Part shown: in pieces, positions 45,776 to 59,039 of the stretch
How positions within the stretch are numbered: position 1 is the first letter of the stretch
Layout: each line of letters begins with the position of its first letter
Assembly: GCA_021904315.1 (NCBI GenBank)
Contig: CM038907.1
Location: 23,443,223-23,507,222 of the forward strand
Source of the DNA: Sphagnum magellanicum
Taxonomy: Eukaryota > Streptophyta > Sphagnopsida > Sphagnales > Sphagnaceae
DNA length: 64,000 nucleotides
Direction: 5' to 3'
Program-made: the position numbers and the translations under genes
Notes under the pieces: model-generated
Database searches by the model: none
Told to the model about the DNA's origin: nothing
What the model saw: only the letters and a program-made list of their open reading frames with translations

Positions 45776-48700
45776 TTTGGTTTCATATGTGTTACCAAGT
45801 TTTATTACAACATAGGGGATCGTAATTTGATGCAATTTCATATTATTGAAATATTCATAAAATCCAATATATCTTTGGCAAAATAGTATGGTACATTTGC
45901 AGGATTGTTTAAATTTTGGGACCCCATAAGTAGTGCAATGTTTTAGGTGTGAGTTAATCAATGGCTTTTTGCATGATTTACATAATTGGAAAGCAACTAA
46001 ACATATGCATAGAATTTCAATATTAGTTGCAAATGGTGGGTTATGGGGCAATTTCACAAGAATACATTGGATATCACAACATTTGTAATATCCTATACAT
46101 TTATGGAATAAAATTAATGGCCAAATCATGGTAAATGTTGGGGAAAATACTCAAAACAAAATTTTAAATATTATGTATGGAAACAACCATTTTGAACCTA
46201 CTTAATTATCTAATCATACAAAAATTGTTGTATTTACAATAGTAAAAACAATGTTTTGTGAAATTTGAAATTTCTAATAATACTGAACAAAGTTATATGA
46301 AAAAAAATGAAACTTGTATTGAACAATTTTTTGTTTGGGGTAATGTTACATTAAATAAAAAGGTGAAAACACATTACAATGATCCCCTTTATGTAGTCAC
46401 ATTGTAGTGTTTTCTTGGGTGAATTTTTTTGAATCTAAACCACGGACCAACATTAAAAAGGAGTTTCACAATTTTTTGCATTATTATAAAGCATAACCCA
46501 AGCAATATATATATATAATTTTTATGTATGTCTTAGTGGATTGGAATATATTTATGTGAAAATAATACCTATAATTGTGTGTCAAAAAATGTATATATAC
46601 TTCCAAATTTTGAAATGATTTGTAACCTTTATGAAATTTGTAATAATTATTTCACATTCGATTCCACATACTTTGAATTATGTTTGTGAACCATGTGAAG
46701 TTTGATTGCTTTCATATCACAAATGGGGTTTTTTTAAGGCATTGACTATAAATATGTGATAAAATTGAAACTTTAATAAATAATCACCTTGAAATGGAAA
46801 GTGACAAGCATTGTGAGTTGGGTCAACACAACCATTTCAAACACTTATTTGGATGATTAATGAAACCAAATATCTAATGTAGTCTAAAATTTGAAACAAT
46901 TTTTGTTATAAATTGTATGCCATAAATACACCCATGGTTCTTTGAATTTAAATGATCTCAAATAATATTAGATAACATTAACTTTGTGAAAATCATAATC
47001 CTAAGACTTGAATAGCAAAACTTAAACCCAAAATTAAATATATGCACCATGTTTTGGGAGGTTTATATATATTATAATACTAGACCAAAAAAATTGAAGA
47101 GGGTCATCATAATGTGCTTTCATCTAAAAAATAATTATAAATATTTTCTTAAATGTCCTAAAGGGAAAACATATGAAATTGCATCAACATTATTGCAAGA
47201 ATTCTTGTACGTGTTCAAAATAATAAATTAAATAATTTTTATCAAAAATAAATTCATTAAAAAAATAAAAATGCTATTAAATATCAAAAAGAAATTGAGA
47301 ACATTGCAAATAATTTCTTCAATTACTATGAAAGGATATAATTTGTATTCCAAATCTATGAAGCATCAAGGTTAGATTTAGAAACTTTCTCCTCAATCAT
47401 CAAATTAACCAAAGGATAAAAACACAATCAAAGGAGCCACCCAAGTGAGTGGACATTCTTTAAAATGACATTTTTGTATGTTTGAAAGATCACAAGTGAA
47501 ACATAATAGTTTGGATTGTCATAACTTTTTTGGGAAAATTTTCCATTAATTGCAAAGTTTACATGCTCAAAGCTTGACACAAATAAAAAAATGTTTTTGC
47601 ATGTTCAAAGTTTCAAACCTTGAGAATGAATAATCTTTGTTTTTTTCAAATGTTTTTTTTTTCCCCCTTTTTTCAAACATTCCTTTTAAACATTAGAAAG
47701 GATTTTAACATTGATGATTAGAAGGGCAATTGGACTAAAACTAATGAAAATTATTTTTATAACCGATTCGAGTACATTTGGTTCAAAAGTGTTTTTGACC
47801 CTAAAAATTATGGATTTTGAAAATGTGCCTTCAACAAAAATTGTTCATGTTTATGTGATAGAGGGCATGAATGGATAATATACATGATATAAAATCAATT
47901 TGTAGTCAAAATGTATTTATATTTAAAATGCATTGTTAAAGGGAATACCCAAAATAATTTTTAAAAAGTTTATAAACTAACACAAAGACAACATGTGTCA
48001 TGTGCAATCCTTAGAAAAGGACTTTTACTTTGGCACCCTTAACTCCTTTGACTATGTTTTCAGCCCAAATTGAATAATGAAATATTAATTTGTAATTTTT
48101 GTTAAATAAACATTAAATCAAATCAACCATTGAATCAAATATTATCATCATTAAAAAAACAAGATTGTACTTTAAATCTTTGAAACACAACTACTTAGAT
48201 TTCCAAGAAACTTGTTCAAATGAGATTAGGTGAAAACATTGCTTTCAATGGATTTCTAAAACATTCATAATAAACAAAAAATAATATTCTTGCATTGCAA
48301 TGCACATTGGAAAATATGTAAACTATTGTTGAAAAAAAAAACCAAATAATATATGAACAAATGTTTTTGATATTCATGCAAGAACTTTGTGGGAAGCAAA
48401 CACATACATGCACAATTTATTTTAAATCCATATGCAATTACTACTTTCTACGGTTCTTACTTGACAAAAGTGAATAAAATTATCATTCAATAAATGTAAT
48501 CAATATGAAATAAATGTAAATAGAACCTTGAACTAAAACATCAAACTATATAAAAAAATTAGTAAATGTGCTTTGAATTCATAACAAATGTATGTTCAAT
48601 AAGCAATACATTTAACATTGTCTATGACATAAAATTATACAACAAGATTTTTCCAATTATTTACACATGCAAAGAACATGAAAAAAAATTTGTGTTGCTA

Positions 48701-51700
48701 CCACAAACACTCTTGCAATTTTTTTTTCTCAACTTCAATGGATATCTACTATAAATCATTAATTGACATATACATAAATCTTCATTATTTTTTACATGAC
48801 ATATGTCTATCAAAATTTGCAACTAATGATGATGTCAAAACATGTAAAAAATGTAACAATAGTAAATTTATTGATTGGGTTTCTCTCAACTTGCATAAAG
48901 ATCTAGATAATCATTATAAATAATTATTGTTACTATTCAAACATTTTTGTTAATGTGAAACCTAACATAACAAACAACAAAGTCTTTTGGAAGGATGCCT
49001 ACATGGTTTTTAAAAATCAAATTGAATATATTCACCAAAAAAATGTGTACAAGTTTAGTAACAATAATATATACAACAATGAATGGGAAAAACTTTTGTT
49101 AAATGAAATAATCATTCATACCCAAAAATTACATAGTAATGTGGTATCTATTATAAATAAACAAATTGAACTTTACAATCTATCATATAGAAACAATATC
49201 CAATCAAACAACAAAAAACAAGGAACAAATTATCCACACATGATACATCCAACAAAACTATTGCATATTTTTCTAATGGGTGGTGCAAGATAAAAACATG
49301 GTTAGGTGACTCACTTTTGACATTTTGAAGCTTTACATTTTACACTAGCTAAAATTATTACATTTATAATAATGATCAAACTATAAATATTATACTTACT
49401 CCCTATGCTTTTGATCAAAAGTATTCATAGACCACCCTCTAGATATCATTAGACATGTGATTGGTCCAAAAATTGATGTGAAAGTTTGAATATTTCATTG
49501 TGAATGATTAAAAAAATGGTGAAAATAATTTCATTTATTTATTTATTTTAATCCAAATTTCTTGTATTGGGAAAAGTTCGATGCATCTTAATTTGAAATT
49601 CTTCATTTGATGGCGACTTATTTTTCAATTTTTATTTTCACATTACCATCACATACATTTTGAATTCATTATTTTCATTTTATTTGCATGACAAATTTAA
49701 TCTCATCATTTCAAAATCCCATTTTGAGTCCATTCCTTTCTTAGAATTCATTCATATATTTAAAATACAATTCACACTAAAGTATATTGCAACATGGATA
49801 ATTTGAAATTTGATAATGTTAATTTTGAATATGATTTTACATTTTAAGTCCATCTACAATTTTTCATTTGTAGTCCCCTTAAATAAAAACCTAAACAAGC
49901 TAAAAACATTTACTAATGAAAAACATGACAATTTAATTAAAAAACTATGAGAAATTTCATTTAATAATTATAGGTAGAAGAAATTGGGTAAGAAATAACA
50001 TGCTAACTTTCACTAATTACAAGTTGCACATAAGAAACAAGTTCATAATTGATTTATGGGTGGTTTTGACATAATTTTGATTGGAGATTTTTACCAAGCT
50101 CATTTTTCTTTGAGATTTATGGATTTTCAAACCTAAAACTAATGGGTTTAATATTCTTGGAACTTATTTATGGCCTACACATGTTAAATGTTTCAAATTA
50201 CAATAGGTGATGTGACAAAATGATAATACGTTCATTAATGTTTTTTAAAAAGTTGAACATCAACACATAACATTGAAAGTATAAACTATTAGAACAAAAT
50301 TTCTTTAAAAACACCTTAATAAAATAGTACTCTACCACAAATTAAAAAATAATACCACATAATACATAATTTTTTGATGCAATAATCGATGACACATTCA
50401 AATTTTTGGCACAAGACATTCATTCTAGCATGTACCCTTCTCATTTTAAATTATTTTCAATGTGCAAAGAAACATGTGGCTTGCACTATGAATTATTGTT
50501 GAAAAAAACTATGTTAATAAAATTATGTGTAGCATCCATGCAATTATGTCACATTTGATGGTCTTGAAAATGGTGCAAATGAAACCTTCCAAGACTACAC
50601 AAATATTATTTTGAAACCATTTGTACTAACTGATTTTGATAACCCTTGAATTGGATTCAACACTAAAGTAAAAATTTCACATATGTATGAAAAAATACAC
50701 AAACTTAACACAAAATGCACACCAATAGAATGAAAAATGATTAAAATGTTTAAATACTTGTTCCTTAAAACTACATTCTAATTATGTCCTAACTAACCAA
50801 AACCTACTAGAATGTTACATTCTTTGTTTGAACCAAAAAAAAAAAAAAGTCCCTGCAAAGAAACAAATTTAGAATGAATTATTCAAAATATTCAACATTT
50901 TATTCTTATGATTAACATAGCACAATGATACTTAATGACAAAACTACCTAAAATCATTTGTGATAATTAACCATGGTGCAAAATTGATTTATGCAACTTT
51001 CAATGAAAATACATGTGAATCATTACACAAAATTTTGACTTATAAACCACCTAAAATGCAAATAGATTGTACTTTATTTCAATTTTAAAAAAATACAGAA
51101 TAAATGTCTATAAATTGTTCAAGTGATAGTAATAGGAGATTTCAATGTTGACATGTTCATAAAAATAGTTGAATCAACATTGTGGATGTTGATGAAACTA
51201 TATCATTTAAAACTTATGTTTTTCTAATCAACCATAGCTTGCAACACACAAATAGACCATATATGGATTATTGCATTAGCACGATAATCTCATTTTGAAT
51301 CTACATAAGCTTATTGACATACCATAAGCTTGTATATTTTGCATTTAAATTACCTAACTTCATTATTAATTTGTTTTACCATTAATTAAAATAAACTCCC
51401 AACACAAAAGTAAAGGCCCACACGTTCCTAATGCATTGTTTAAATCATCATTTCTAGAGCTTTAATGCTCACATGTGCAAGAAATGATAATGCATGATGA
51501 AGGTCAAAACAAAAAATCCTCATTTGCAAACTAAAGTGATTTAATTCTTTTCACAATATAGTTCATCATGTAAGGTGTTTGCTCCTTTTGAAGGTGGTCA
51601 ACTTTTCTAATGTTTCCAATGACATTGCCCAACTCTAATTTAAGAAAATTGATCTAGTCATAGAATACCTTGAAGGGTTTTTGAGTAATCAATTGAGCCA

Positions 51701-52140
51701 TTGACTATTAATGTACCTATAGATGGATTGAACCCACAATTGGTTCAATTGGGTGTTTTTTAGAAAAATCAACTTGATACCCAATTGTGGGTTCAATAAT
51801 TGGTTTAATTCTAGTAGAATTGAAAATCAGTTTTCCAATGAGGTTTGGAACAATTTGGGAGTCAAATAATCAATAGTAGTCATTAAATATGACATTCATT
51901 AAACCCATGATCAAATATAAAAATTCCACATAAGATCTTGAAAGTTCTATAACTTAGGTTACACATTATTCATGTAATTGTTTATGTGATCGAATTCATG
52001 GTGTCTAGATTAAATTCATCTACCATAATCCACATTTCATCTTTGATACATGGAAATTTATTCATCATACTCTTGTTATTTAATATAATGTGAAGTATAA
52101 ATTTGTCTACCGAAAGATATTTTAAAGTTGGTCATAAGAA
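45776..52140. other. Very AT-rich stretch without recognised genes
   Basis: Open frames such as 45,770-46,129 (-), 48,678-48,923 (+, with CKKCNN and a Lys/Asn-rich tail) and 48,955-49,293 (+) are Asn/Ile/Lys-rich, as AT-rich DNA gives by chance. I see no domain, terminal repeat or promoter. An inverted repeat ttgaacccacaattgg lies at 51,729/51,782. Confidence 0.45.
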
Positions 52141-52149
52141 GGTAAGACC

Positions 52150-52320
52150 TAGTAGGTTGTTAGTAGGTAGGTAGAAAAACACAGCAACTGAACCAACCAG
52201 GCTCGTTAGCTAGGGATCTGGAACCCAATGGAAAAGTGTTTTGGGTCCATCCACCATCCATCATCCCTCATGGTCCACTGGTGGCTGTTGATTCACTACC
52301 ACTCCTTGGCATCTTTTCTT
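52150..52320. mobile_element. TIR family B element, copy 3 (left-truncated)
   Basis: It starts within the hairpin region ('gtaggttgttagtaggtaggtag'), continues with 'gcaactgaaccaacc', 'ttagctagggatctggaacccaa', and ends with 'catggtccactggtggctgt', 'tgattcact', matching the right half of copies 1 and 2. Confidence 0.6.
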
Positions 52321-52354
52321 GACAAAGGACCCTTTGCAGGCTGAGATTCATGTA

Positions 52355-52835
52355 CACAATGATCTTGCCATAATATTTATGTAACCAAAACTTGAAAAGA
52401 TCAGAACAAGTTGCACACTACTTTGGATGTCGTACACGGTACACAAGTTGCTTAGAGAGTTGCAACTTGCCATAGTATCTGTGTGACAAAAAACTTTAAA
52501 AGAGCATAACAACTTGCACACTACTTTTGGATGTCGTACACATTACACACCGCTAAAGAGTTGCCATATCAGTGTAACAAAAACTTAAAAAGATCCAAAC
52601 ATCTTCCCCACTACTTAGAATGTTGTCGCACACAATAGCACACAGTGCTAGAGAGTTGTCATATTGGGGTGACCAAAACACTTAAAAGATGAAAGGAACT
52701 TGCACACTACTTTGGATGTGGTACACACTACACACTGGCAGAGAGTTGCCATGCATGTGTGACAAAAACTTAAAAAGACCAATGCAACTTGCACACTACT
52801 TTGGATGTGGTACACAACACACACTGAGCACTAGA
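52355..52835. repeat. Five-copy tandem repeat, period about 89-102 bp
   Basis: Each unit has 'gagagttgccat', 'gtgtgacaaaaacttaaaaaga', 'aacttgcacactactttgga' and 'tgtggtacacac'. The third unit is the most diverged. Non-coding. Confidence 0.8.
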
Positions 52836-53603
52836 AGCTCACATACCGGTCCTGGGTGAACCTGTTCTGACCAATGCGTATCAAAGCTAGAAAGTACTGC
52901 GCATATATTCACATTTATTCAGACACCTGCCCTTTGTGTTTCCTCCAGTGTTCCATCCAGGCATGTAGCTCACATTAAGCATATGATCCAATTCTGAATC
53001 ATTAAGTTCTTACCCGTGGCACTTCTTTTTAATTGAAGAAACAAGACAGGACGAGTCCAAAAGCTGTTCAAGGAGTCCATCTTTCTGGAGTACTTTTGGC
53101 CAACCGACTATCCCAGTCCATGTTTCTGGAATACTTCTGGCCAAACGAGCATTCCATTTTCACTATTTTAAATGATTCCTTTGTGTCTGTCTACCTTTTC
53201 CTGAGTATTCTTTTGTATAGGGGGAGGTGCTTTGCTGAGGGGAGGGAGTTTCATCATGCGAGGTGAGAAGACATCGACAAAGCCCAAGTCATGAGGTGAC
53301 TCAGGAAAGAGAACTCCCATAGGAAAGTACCTCCCCACGCATTAAGGTTTTTGAGCAATGACTTCAATTTTATGTTTCAGTTATGTTTTAGGTGCCCACC
53401 CGTACCACCTTGCAAGAAAAAGTCCTCTGTCCTGAGATCTTATGGATTGTTTCATGCACTTCCTTCAGAGCTTGAATTATGCCATATAACGCTAAAGGAA
53501 ATAATGAAGCCTTGGAGCTCGAAAAATCTTTATGGCCAAATGAGTGAGCAATCCACCTTCAATATTAAAATCACCATATTGTGATAATATGATGAAAATA
53601 GAA

Positions 53604-53895
53604 TTTTCCTTAAAGTCATCCTGTCTTCACCCTGTCTTTGGGCCTCTTTTCACCCCCTATTCTCTCTTTGAGTGAGGTCTGCAAAGTAAGGAAGTTTTAT
53701 TAAATCTGGGTATGAAATGCTGAAACTCAGCATGTAATGCACAAGGTTCGAGGTAATTATAGTAGTTGTACATGTAAGAGCAGTGAAAATATAAGTAGCA
53801 ACAATGGAGGCGCTCTGGAAAAAGGAAAGACAGGGCGAAAACCAGATGAAACTCAGTGTGGCACAAAAAGTGGTTCATTTCTGAGTTGGACCCCT
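53604..53895. mobile_element. TIR family A element, copy 3, left part
   Basis: The inverse of family A: it begins near 'ttaaagtcat' and 'ccctgtctttgggcctc', then 'gcacaaggttcgaggtaatt', 'gtacatgtaagagcagtgaaaat' and 'ggaggcgctctgg', ending abruptly at the retrotransposon's LTR. Its continuation lies on the far side, from 61,235. Confidence 0.65.
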
Positions 53896-54449
53896 TGTCG
53901 CGCCCCTTTGCTCGGACTGGCGCCCCCACACCTCCAAACTCCAGGAATCGCTCCTAACTCCTCGCTTCTAACAACTATTTACCTATGCATCCAAGACGCA
54001 CAGCGTTAGTTGCTAGAACCAAGTGCCACTAAGGGACCTAAAGCCTCTAACACACTGCCTAAGTAGTTAGCCGCCCACACTCTCCCAGCCTAGCCCACCC
54101 AGGAACAACACCAAGTTGCTCCCCTTGGGCGAACACCGGAAGCTTGAGGCGGGAAGCTGGGTGAACTCCAAGTTCACCCTCTTTTTGCCTCTAAGGCAGG
54201 GGCCAGGGAAAACCCTCTGCCCACAGCCTCATATAGTGAGTGAGCACTTAGCTCACCCTGGGGCTTCACTCAAGAACCCCTTTTGATCTATGTTTGTGGC
54301 CTCTTGGCCCAAACCCATTTGATGAATTGGGGAATTGAACCCCAGTTCGTCGGCTTGAAACCATCTCACATCGCCATGGTGCCCCACCATTGGTGGTCCT
54401 GGTGTGAGGTCACGCCTAGGCAAGTTGCCTGTCCCGGAAGGGCATGTCA
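53896..54449 (-). repeat. 3' LTR of the chromovirus
   Basis: 554 bp. It aligns along its whole length with 60,700-61,234. It contains a segment (about 54,415-54,437) missing in the other LTR, and many C/T and G/A differences. Confidence 0.85.
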
Positions 54450-54463
54450 CTCACCTCCACTTT
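54450..54463 (-). other. Polypurine tract
   Basis: In the sense direction AAAGTGGAGGTGAG lies directly before the LTR's TGACATG, the expected primer position for second-strand synthesis. Confidence 0.6.
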
Positions 54464-55229
54464 GAAGAGGTTAATGTTTTTGTTAATGTTACTGGACCGA
54501 CACCCTCCCACGACCACACAACTTGTTTACCAACAAGTTTTCACAAGGTTAGTTACTTCCCCAACCTTTGGTTTGGATTTTACACTTAGCCATTTAGGTT
54601 TAACGTAGAAAAGGTCTTAGACATCATTTGTGTCCATTTGCACCATCACTTGTGGCAACTTTCCACACATTTAGTCTTACCTTCCCTTGGGCAATCCCAA
54701 CACATGAGATTAGACTTAGGGGTTTCCTTCATCTTTTGGATTTGTGTCTAAGGTCCCACTCGGCAATCCTGACTGCCACATTGAGCTTGGGCTTACTAAT
54801 GAGCCAACAAATTGTGTTGAACCGGGCTTCTACAATTCAAACCTTTTTCACCTTAAAAGGACATGGGTCATGACTCCATGCAACGGAATACTTATTTCTC
54901 AATTGAAATGCATGTCATTTAGTTCGCACGCATCACAACCTTGATCTTGCTTGGTTAAGCCCGTTGAGAGTTTTTCGCAACGAGTTCAACCCCCAAGGTC
55001 CATTTCCATATGCTACCATCATTGAAGCTTCCAAACCACATTTCCCTTTTTTGGACCCAACGCACAACAAGACCTTCCTAACTTGGTTTCTTCCTAAGCA
55101 TGGTTGTGCATCTCCCCTCCTCACATGTAGCTTAAGGTTCTTTGAGCTCTTCACCTCCACTCTTGGAGGTTGAGGCCCCTATTAACACTTAGGTTTTTTA
55201 GGGTATGTTTTTCCTAGTTATTTGTTTCT

Positions 55230-55690
55230 TATGGGACTTTTTATATCCCAACTCATGTCCCCGCTCCAATTCAAACTTTTCTACCATTTTTGGCATATGG
55301 TTTAAATGGGACGAATTCACCCATTGTGCCTCCTTAGGGTGGCACCTTTTCAAATTTTATGAGGTATTGCTTACCATAGTTTTGAATTTGTTTTGCACCT
55401 AATATGCATTCAATCTCTACCGTGAGCTGATGTTCCATGAGATTAAACCCTTTGTGATATTCTAGTTTCCTTTCTAGTCTTTTGTCATCTACCTTAAACG
55501 ATTTTAACTTAGACACATGGAACGTAGGATGTGCCATGAAAGTTGTTGTTAATAACGTATACAAATCTGGATGGGGTTTATGCATGATCCTATAAAGTCC
55601 TGCATATTTGGGAATGAAATGAACCACCAAGGTTTCAGGCATTTTAAACTTGTGGATGTTTAACATCACAAGGTCACTGACTTCAAACTA
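55230..55690 (-). pseudogene. Integrase C-terminal part and chromodomain
   Basis: Open frame 55,669-55,334 contains the conserved linker AHPTFHVSKLKSF followed by VEIECILGAKQIQNYGKQYL, the start of a chromodomain. A one-base frameshift (about 55,340) leads to its end with KEAQWVNSSHLN. In living chromoviruses this domain binds methylated histone H3 and directs integration to heterochromatin. Confidence 0.75.
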
Positions 55691-55829
55691 GATCTCCCTG
55701 CTAAACTTATTGGCTTTTTTTAATACTTTGTTTGGCTTCCTCCAAGAGCTTTTTCGCACGAGGATTCAATTCCTTACGCTATTTCGCCATGATTTCAACA
55801 TTTCTATCGCCATCTTTACAATATCCCAT

Positions 55830-56255
55830 TATACAAAGGATAGCTAATTTCAAAGGTTATTTGACCTTTGTTCCCAATGCTAATTTGAACAAACTCAATT
55901 GATCCATCCTTAAGCTTGCAATGGAACTGCAACACAGTGCCCACTGAGAACTCAGATTGCAGTGTGCACCAGAGGCTGCCACATAGAGTAAATTGATTCA
56001 AAGGTTTTGTGTATTCAACAAATATTATATCTTGACTTCTTGATTGTGAAAGATGTATCTTGACATTCTGTTGATTCCTAGCTTAAATCTGAGTCCGGAT
56101 CACCATATAAGTCACAACTGTAATTTGATGTACTTCATGTTGGAGATCACAATCTCCACACAGAACAAACACAACCAACTGGAAATGGGAATGTTGCCAT
56201 AGTCCCTTTTCAAAAGGGTTTTTTACAGGGTTTCAAACTGAGAACAATATCCAAG
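55830..56255. other. Foreign insertion within the integrase region
   Basis: The integrase reading (CYNSTKHSTTW) breaks off near 56,255 and the frame resumes about 55,860-55,815 (FEIS, then KDGDRNVEIMAK). Related elements have about 100 bp between these points, here about 440 bp. The extra DNA is a different sequence. One minus frame, 56,001-55,816, is open for 61 codons (SVGTVLQFHCKLKDGSIEF) with no recognised family. Confidence 0.4.
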
Positions 56256-56900
56256 TTGTTGAATGTTTAGTGGAATTATAACAAAACTCTACTAAACCAA
56301 ACTTATGGCCTCAATTTCTATGATTGACACTCACATAATTTCTAAGATATTGGTTCAATATCCCATTGACCTTTTCAGTTTGGCCATCGGTTTGCAAGTG
56401 GAAGGTTGTATTGAACTTAAGCTTGGTTTCGACCTTTTCCATGAAAAGTGTCCAAAATTTTGACACGAACTTGACATTTCAATCACTTATAATGACCTCA
56501 AGCATGCCATGATGTCTTATCCACATGTTAAAAAACAATGTTGTTATTTTTGCCATGGTGGCTATTGTCTTAGTTGTCCCAAACTTGGCCAATTTTGAAA
56601 ACCTATCTACCACCACTAAGATAGTGTCTTTCTCTTCCCACAAAGGGAGACACGACACAAAGTCCATTGAAATACTTTCAAATGGATCATTTGGAATAGG
56701 TAGAGGTTTATATAATCCGTACTTCTTCTTATGTACTGACTTTGTGCCTTGGCATTTCATGCATGTGTGAACATAATGTTCCACATCTTCCTTCATCTTG
56801 GGCCAATAAAATCTCTTACTTAGCTCCACATGAATGGTATTTTCACCTCAATGTCCCACCATTAGAACATTGTGAATTTCTTCTAGTACTTTAGTATGCA
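56220..56900 (-). pseudogene. Integrase core (zinc-binding and DDE domains)
   Basis: The zinc-binding part has H then CMKCQ. The catalytic core has the first Asp in SMDFVSCLP, the second in VIISD and the Glu in DGQTEKVNG. Stops: TGA at 56,848-56,850 (H-stop-G where Arg is expected) and TGA at 56,479-56,481 directly after the second catalytic Asp; both fit a CGA to TGA change. A third stop replaces Trp. Confidence 0.8.
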
Positions 56901-57780
56901 ACTTGCTCACTGGCACATACACTCAAGATTGTTTCCATTTGAACAAACCGTCTTTAAGAGAAATACCTTTCACCTTACGTTTTTGCCTTAACTTGTCAAA
57001 ATAGTGTTGGGCAAGGTGGTCATTACATAGCCTTCCCTTAATCTCCTATTGATGCCGCTTTCCCCAATGAACATGGCTCTTAAAGCCTAGGTTACATTTA
57101 CGACCTTTCCATCTTGGTATTCTTCTTTTTGACTTAACGCATCGAATACAACATTATCTTTGTCCAGTTTGTGCATCAATTCGATATCCATAAATGCCAA
57201 AGTGTCATGCCATCGCAACTATTTGTCGATGGCCTTTGGTTGTGTTTCGAAATACCTTAAAGAGACATTATCTGTGAAGACCTTGGTTTTATGTGATCTT
57301 AGGTAATGTTGCTAGCATTTGAAACAACTTGCCATGATGAACAACTCTTCCTCGTGAGTTGGCCATCTAAGTTGGGCTTTAACCAATTTCTTATTCTCAA
57401 AGGTAATAGGATGCCTTTCTTGCACCAACATATTTCTTATTGCAAATTTGTTTGTGTCGATGTGTACTTCAAATGGTTTGGTAACATTTATAAACTTAAG
57501 GGCAGGCAAGGTTAAAAGTCTTTCTTTCAACACCTCAATGCCTTTTTATGTTCCTCTCGCCATTCGAATGACAACATTATTAAGGGGGTTGGTGAAGGGT
57601 TTGGTCAATGTTGAAAATCTTGCTATGAACTTCCTATAGAAGTTTGCTAATACTAAAAAGGATTGAATTCCTTTAACCATCATCGGATTTTGCCACTCCT
57701 TGATGGTTTGAACCATTTTCGATTTCGGCCTTATGCTTTTCAAGGACAACACATATCCCAAGAAATCCATCTTCATCTAG
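56900..57780 (-). pseudogene. RT connection and RNase H region
   Basis: Pieces 57,776-57,546 (MDFLGYVLS, then ANFYRKFIARFS) and 57,533-57,312 (EVHIDTNKFAIRNMLVQ, then RWPTHEEELFIMA) match the RT-to-RNase H segment of Ty3/gypsy polyproteins. The first RNase H Asp is present in HIDTNK. Downstream pieces are more broken. Confidence 0.75.
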
Positions 57781-58336
57781 GAAATTTACTTTTTGCCTTG
57801 TTAGCATTAAGGTTGTTTTCTTTTAGCCTTTGCAGGACATACTCCAAATGTCTAGCATGGTCTTCCACCGATTTAAAATATGTGAAAATGTCATTAATAT
57901 AGATGATTAAAAACTTGTCTAACTTGTCATGGAAGATCGAATTCATAAGCGTAATAAATGTGGAAGGGGCATTACATAGTCCAAACAACATCACTAGGAA
58001 TTCATAAGATCCATAACGCATTTTCATCGTCGTCTTTTCCACATTTCCATCCATTATGTGGATTTGGTAATACCCCAATTTTAAGTCGATCCAATTGAAG
58101 TATTGAGCCCTATTCAACATGTTGAATAAATCATCTATTATAGGCAAGGAATAATTGTTTTTTATGGTAATTTTGTTTAAGGCCCGGTAATCAATGCACA
58201 TGCTTAACTTCCCATCCTTTTTACCCATGAACAACACGGGAGCACCATAAGGTGACTTATTTGGATGAATGTAGCTTCTTTCCATGAGGTCATTAATTTG
58301 TCTTTTGAGTTTTTTCAACTCTTTATTATTTAACAT
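57773..58336 (-). pseudogene. Reverse transcriptase domain, catalytic residue lost
   Basis: 187 open codons containing the palm motifs CIDYRALNKIT, FNWIDLKLGYYQI and MLFGLCNAPSTF. The YxDD box reads YIND (57,890-57,901): the first catalytic Asp is Asn, a G-to-A change on the sense strand, which should abolish polymerisation. Copies DNA from the element's RNA in living relatives. Confidence 0.85.
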
Positions 58337-58602
58337 GTAGGTGCCTTAACAAGTGGGATAGATCCTAGATGCATTTTGATCTTATGATCTACATCTTTAT
58401 TGGGAGGCAAAATTGTAGGAAGGTCGTTTGTTAAAACGTCCAAAAATTTATTAATAAATTTTGAAATACAAAATGGATATGGGTTAGCCTTTTCGACTTT
58501 TGCCACATCACCATGTTCTTCCATACGCATCAAAACAAAAAATGCGGTCTTGTGCATGTCTTGCATAGAAATTAGGTTGATTCCTACCGCTAATAAACTA
58601 AA

Positions 58603-58960
58603 TTAGTAATCAACCTCTAAATTAACCAACTTCTCAGTTAGCCGAGCTTTGATTCTCAACTTAGAATCGTTTCTCAAAATGTCTATGTGGTAAGCATCTA
58701 GGAAAATATTACCTAAAATTGTGTCAAAACCATCTAAGGCTATAATCATGAAGTCTTCTTTGAACTTCATTCCTTCGCAGAATAGCTCAACTCTAACGTT
58801 ACTTCCTTCATTGGGGTCACATCCCTTTGTGCTAATCGAACTTGGATCAGTTTGGCCACCTTGGTGGCCTTCAAACCCAACTGTAGTGCTGCCTTGGGAC
58901 TCATGAAGTAGTGCATAGCTCCTGAGTCCAACAAACACATAAGTTTATTAGATTCACAAT
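58603..58960 (-). pseudogene. Retropepsin-like protease, frameshifted
   Basis: The catalytic DSGA is at 58,917-58,928 in one frame, followed by MHYFMSPKAALQLGLKA. The second half is in another frame with the flap/helix signature FDTILGNIFLDAYHIDI. The frame with the catalytic site ends with TGA near 58,780, so a frameshift separates the halves. Confidence 0.8.
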
Positions 58961-59039
58961 AGAACGTAACATAATGAAATTAGTACCTTCCTTGGTTAGA
59001 CTAGCTTTTGCAATAAACCCACTGTCTCTTAAGTTAGGG

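Noticed and set aside
48566-49293. Three neighbouring open frames, one with CxxC
   Set aside because: Asn/Lys/Ile-rich as expected in AT-rich DNA; a single CKKC is not a domain.
54450-54480. Resemblance between the PPT region and the outer flank of the other LTR (ttgaag..taatg)
   Set aside because: I first read it as a longer LTR or a tandem element, but the outer flank aligns much better and further with TIR family A, so the likeness is taken as chance.
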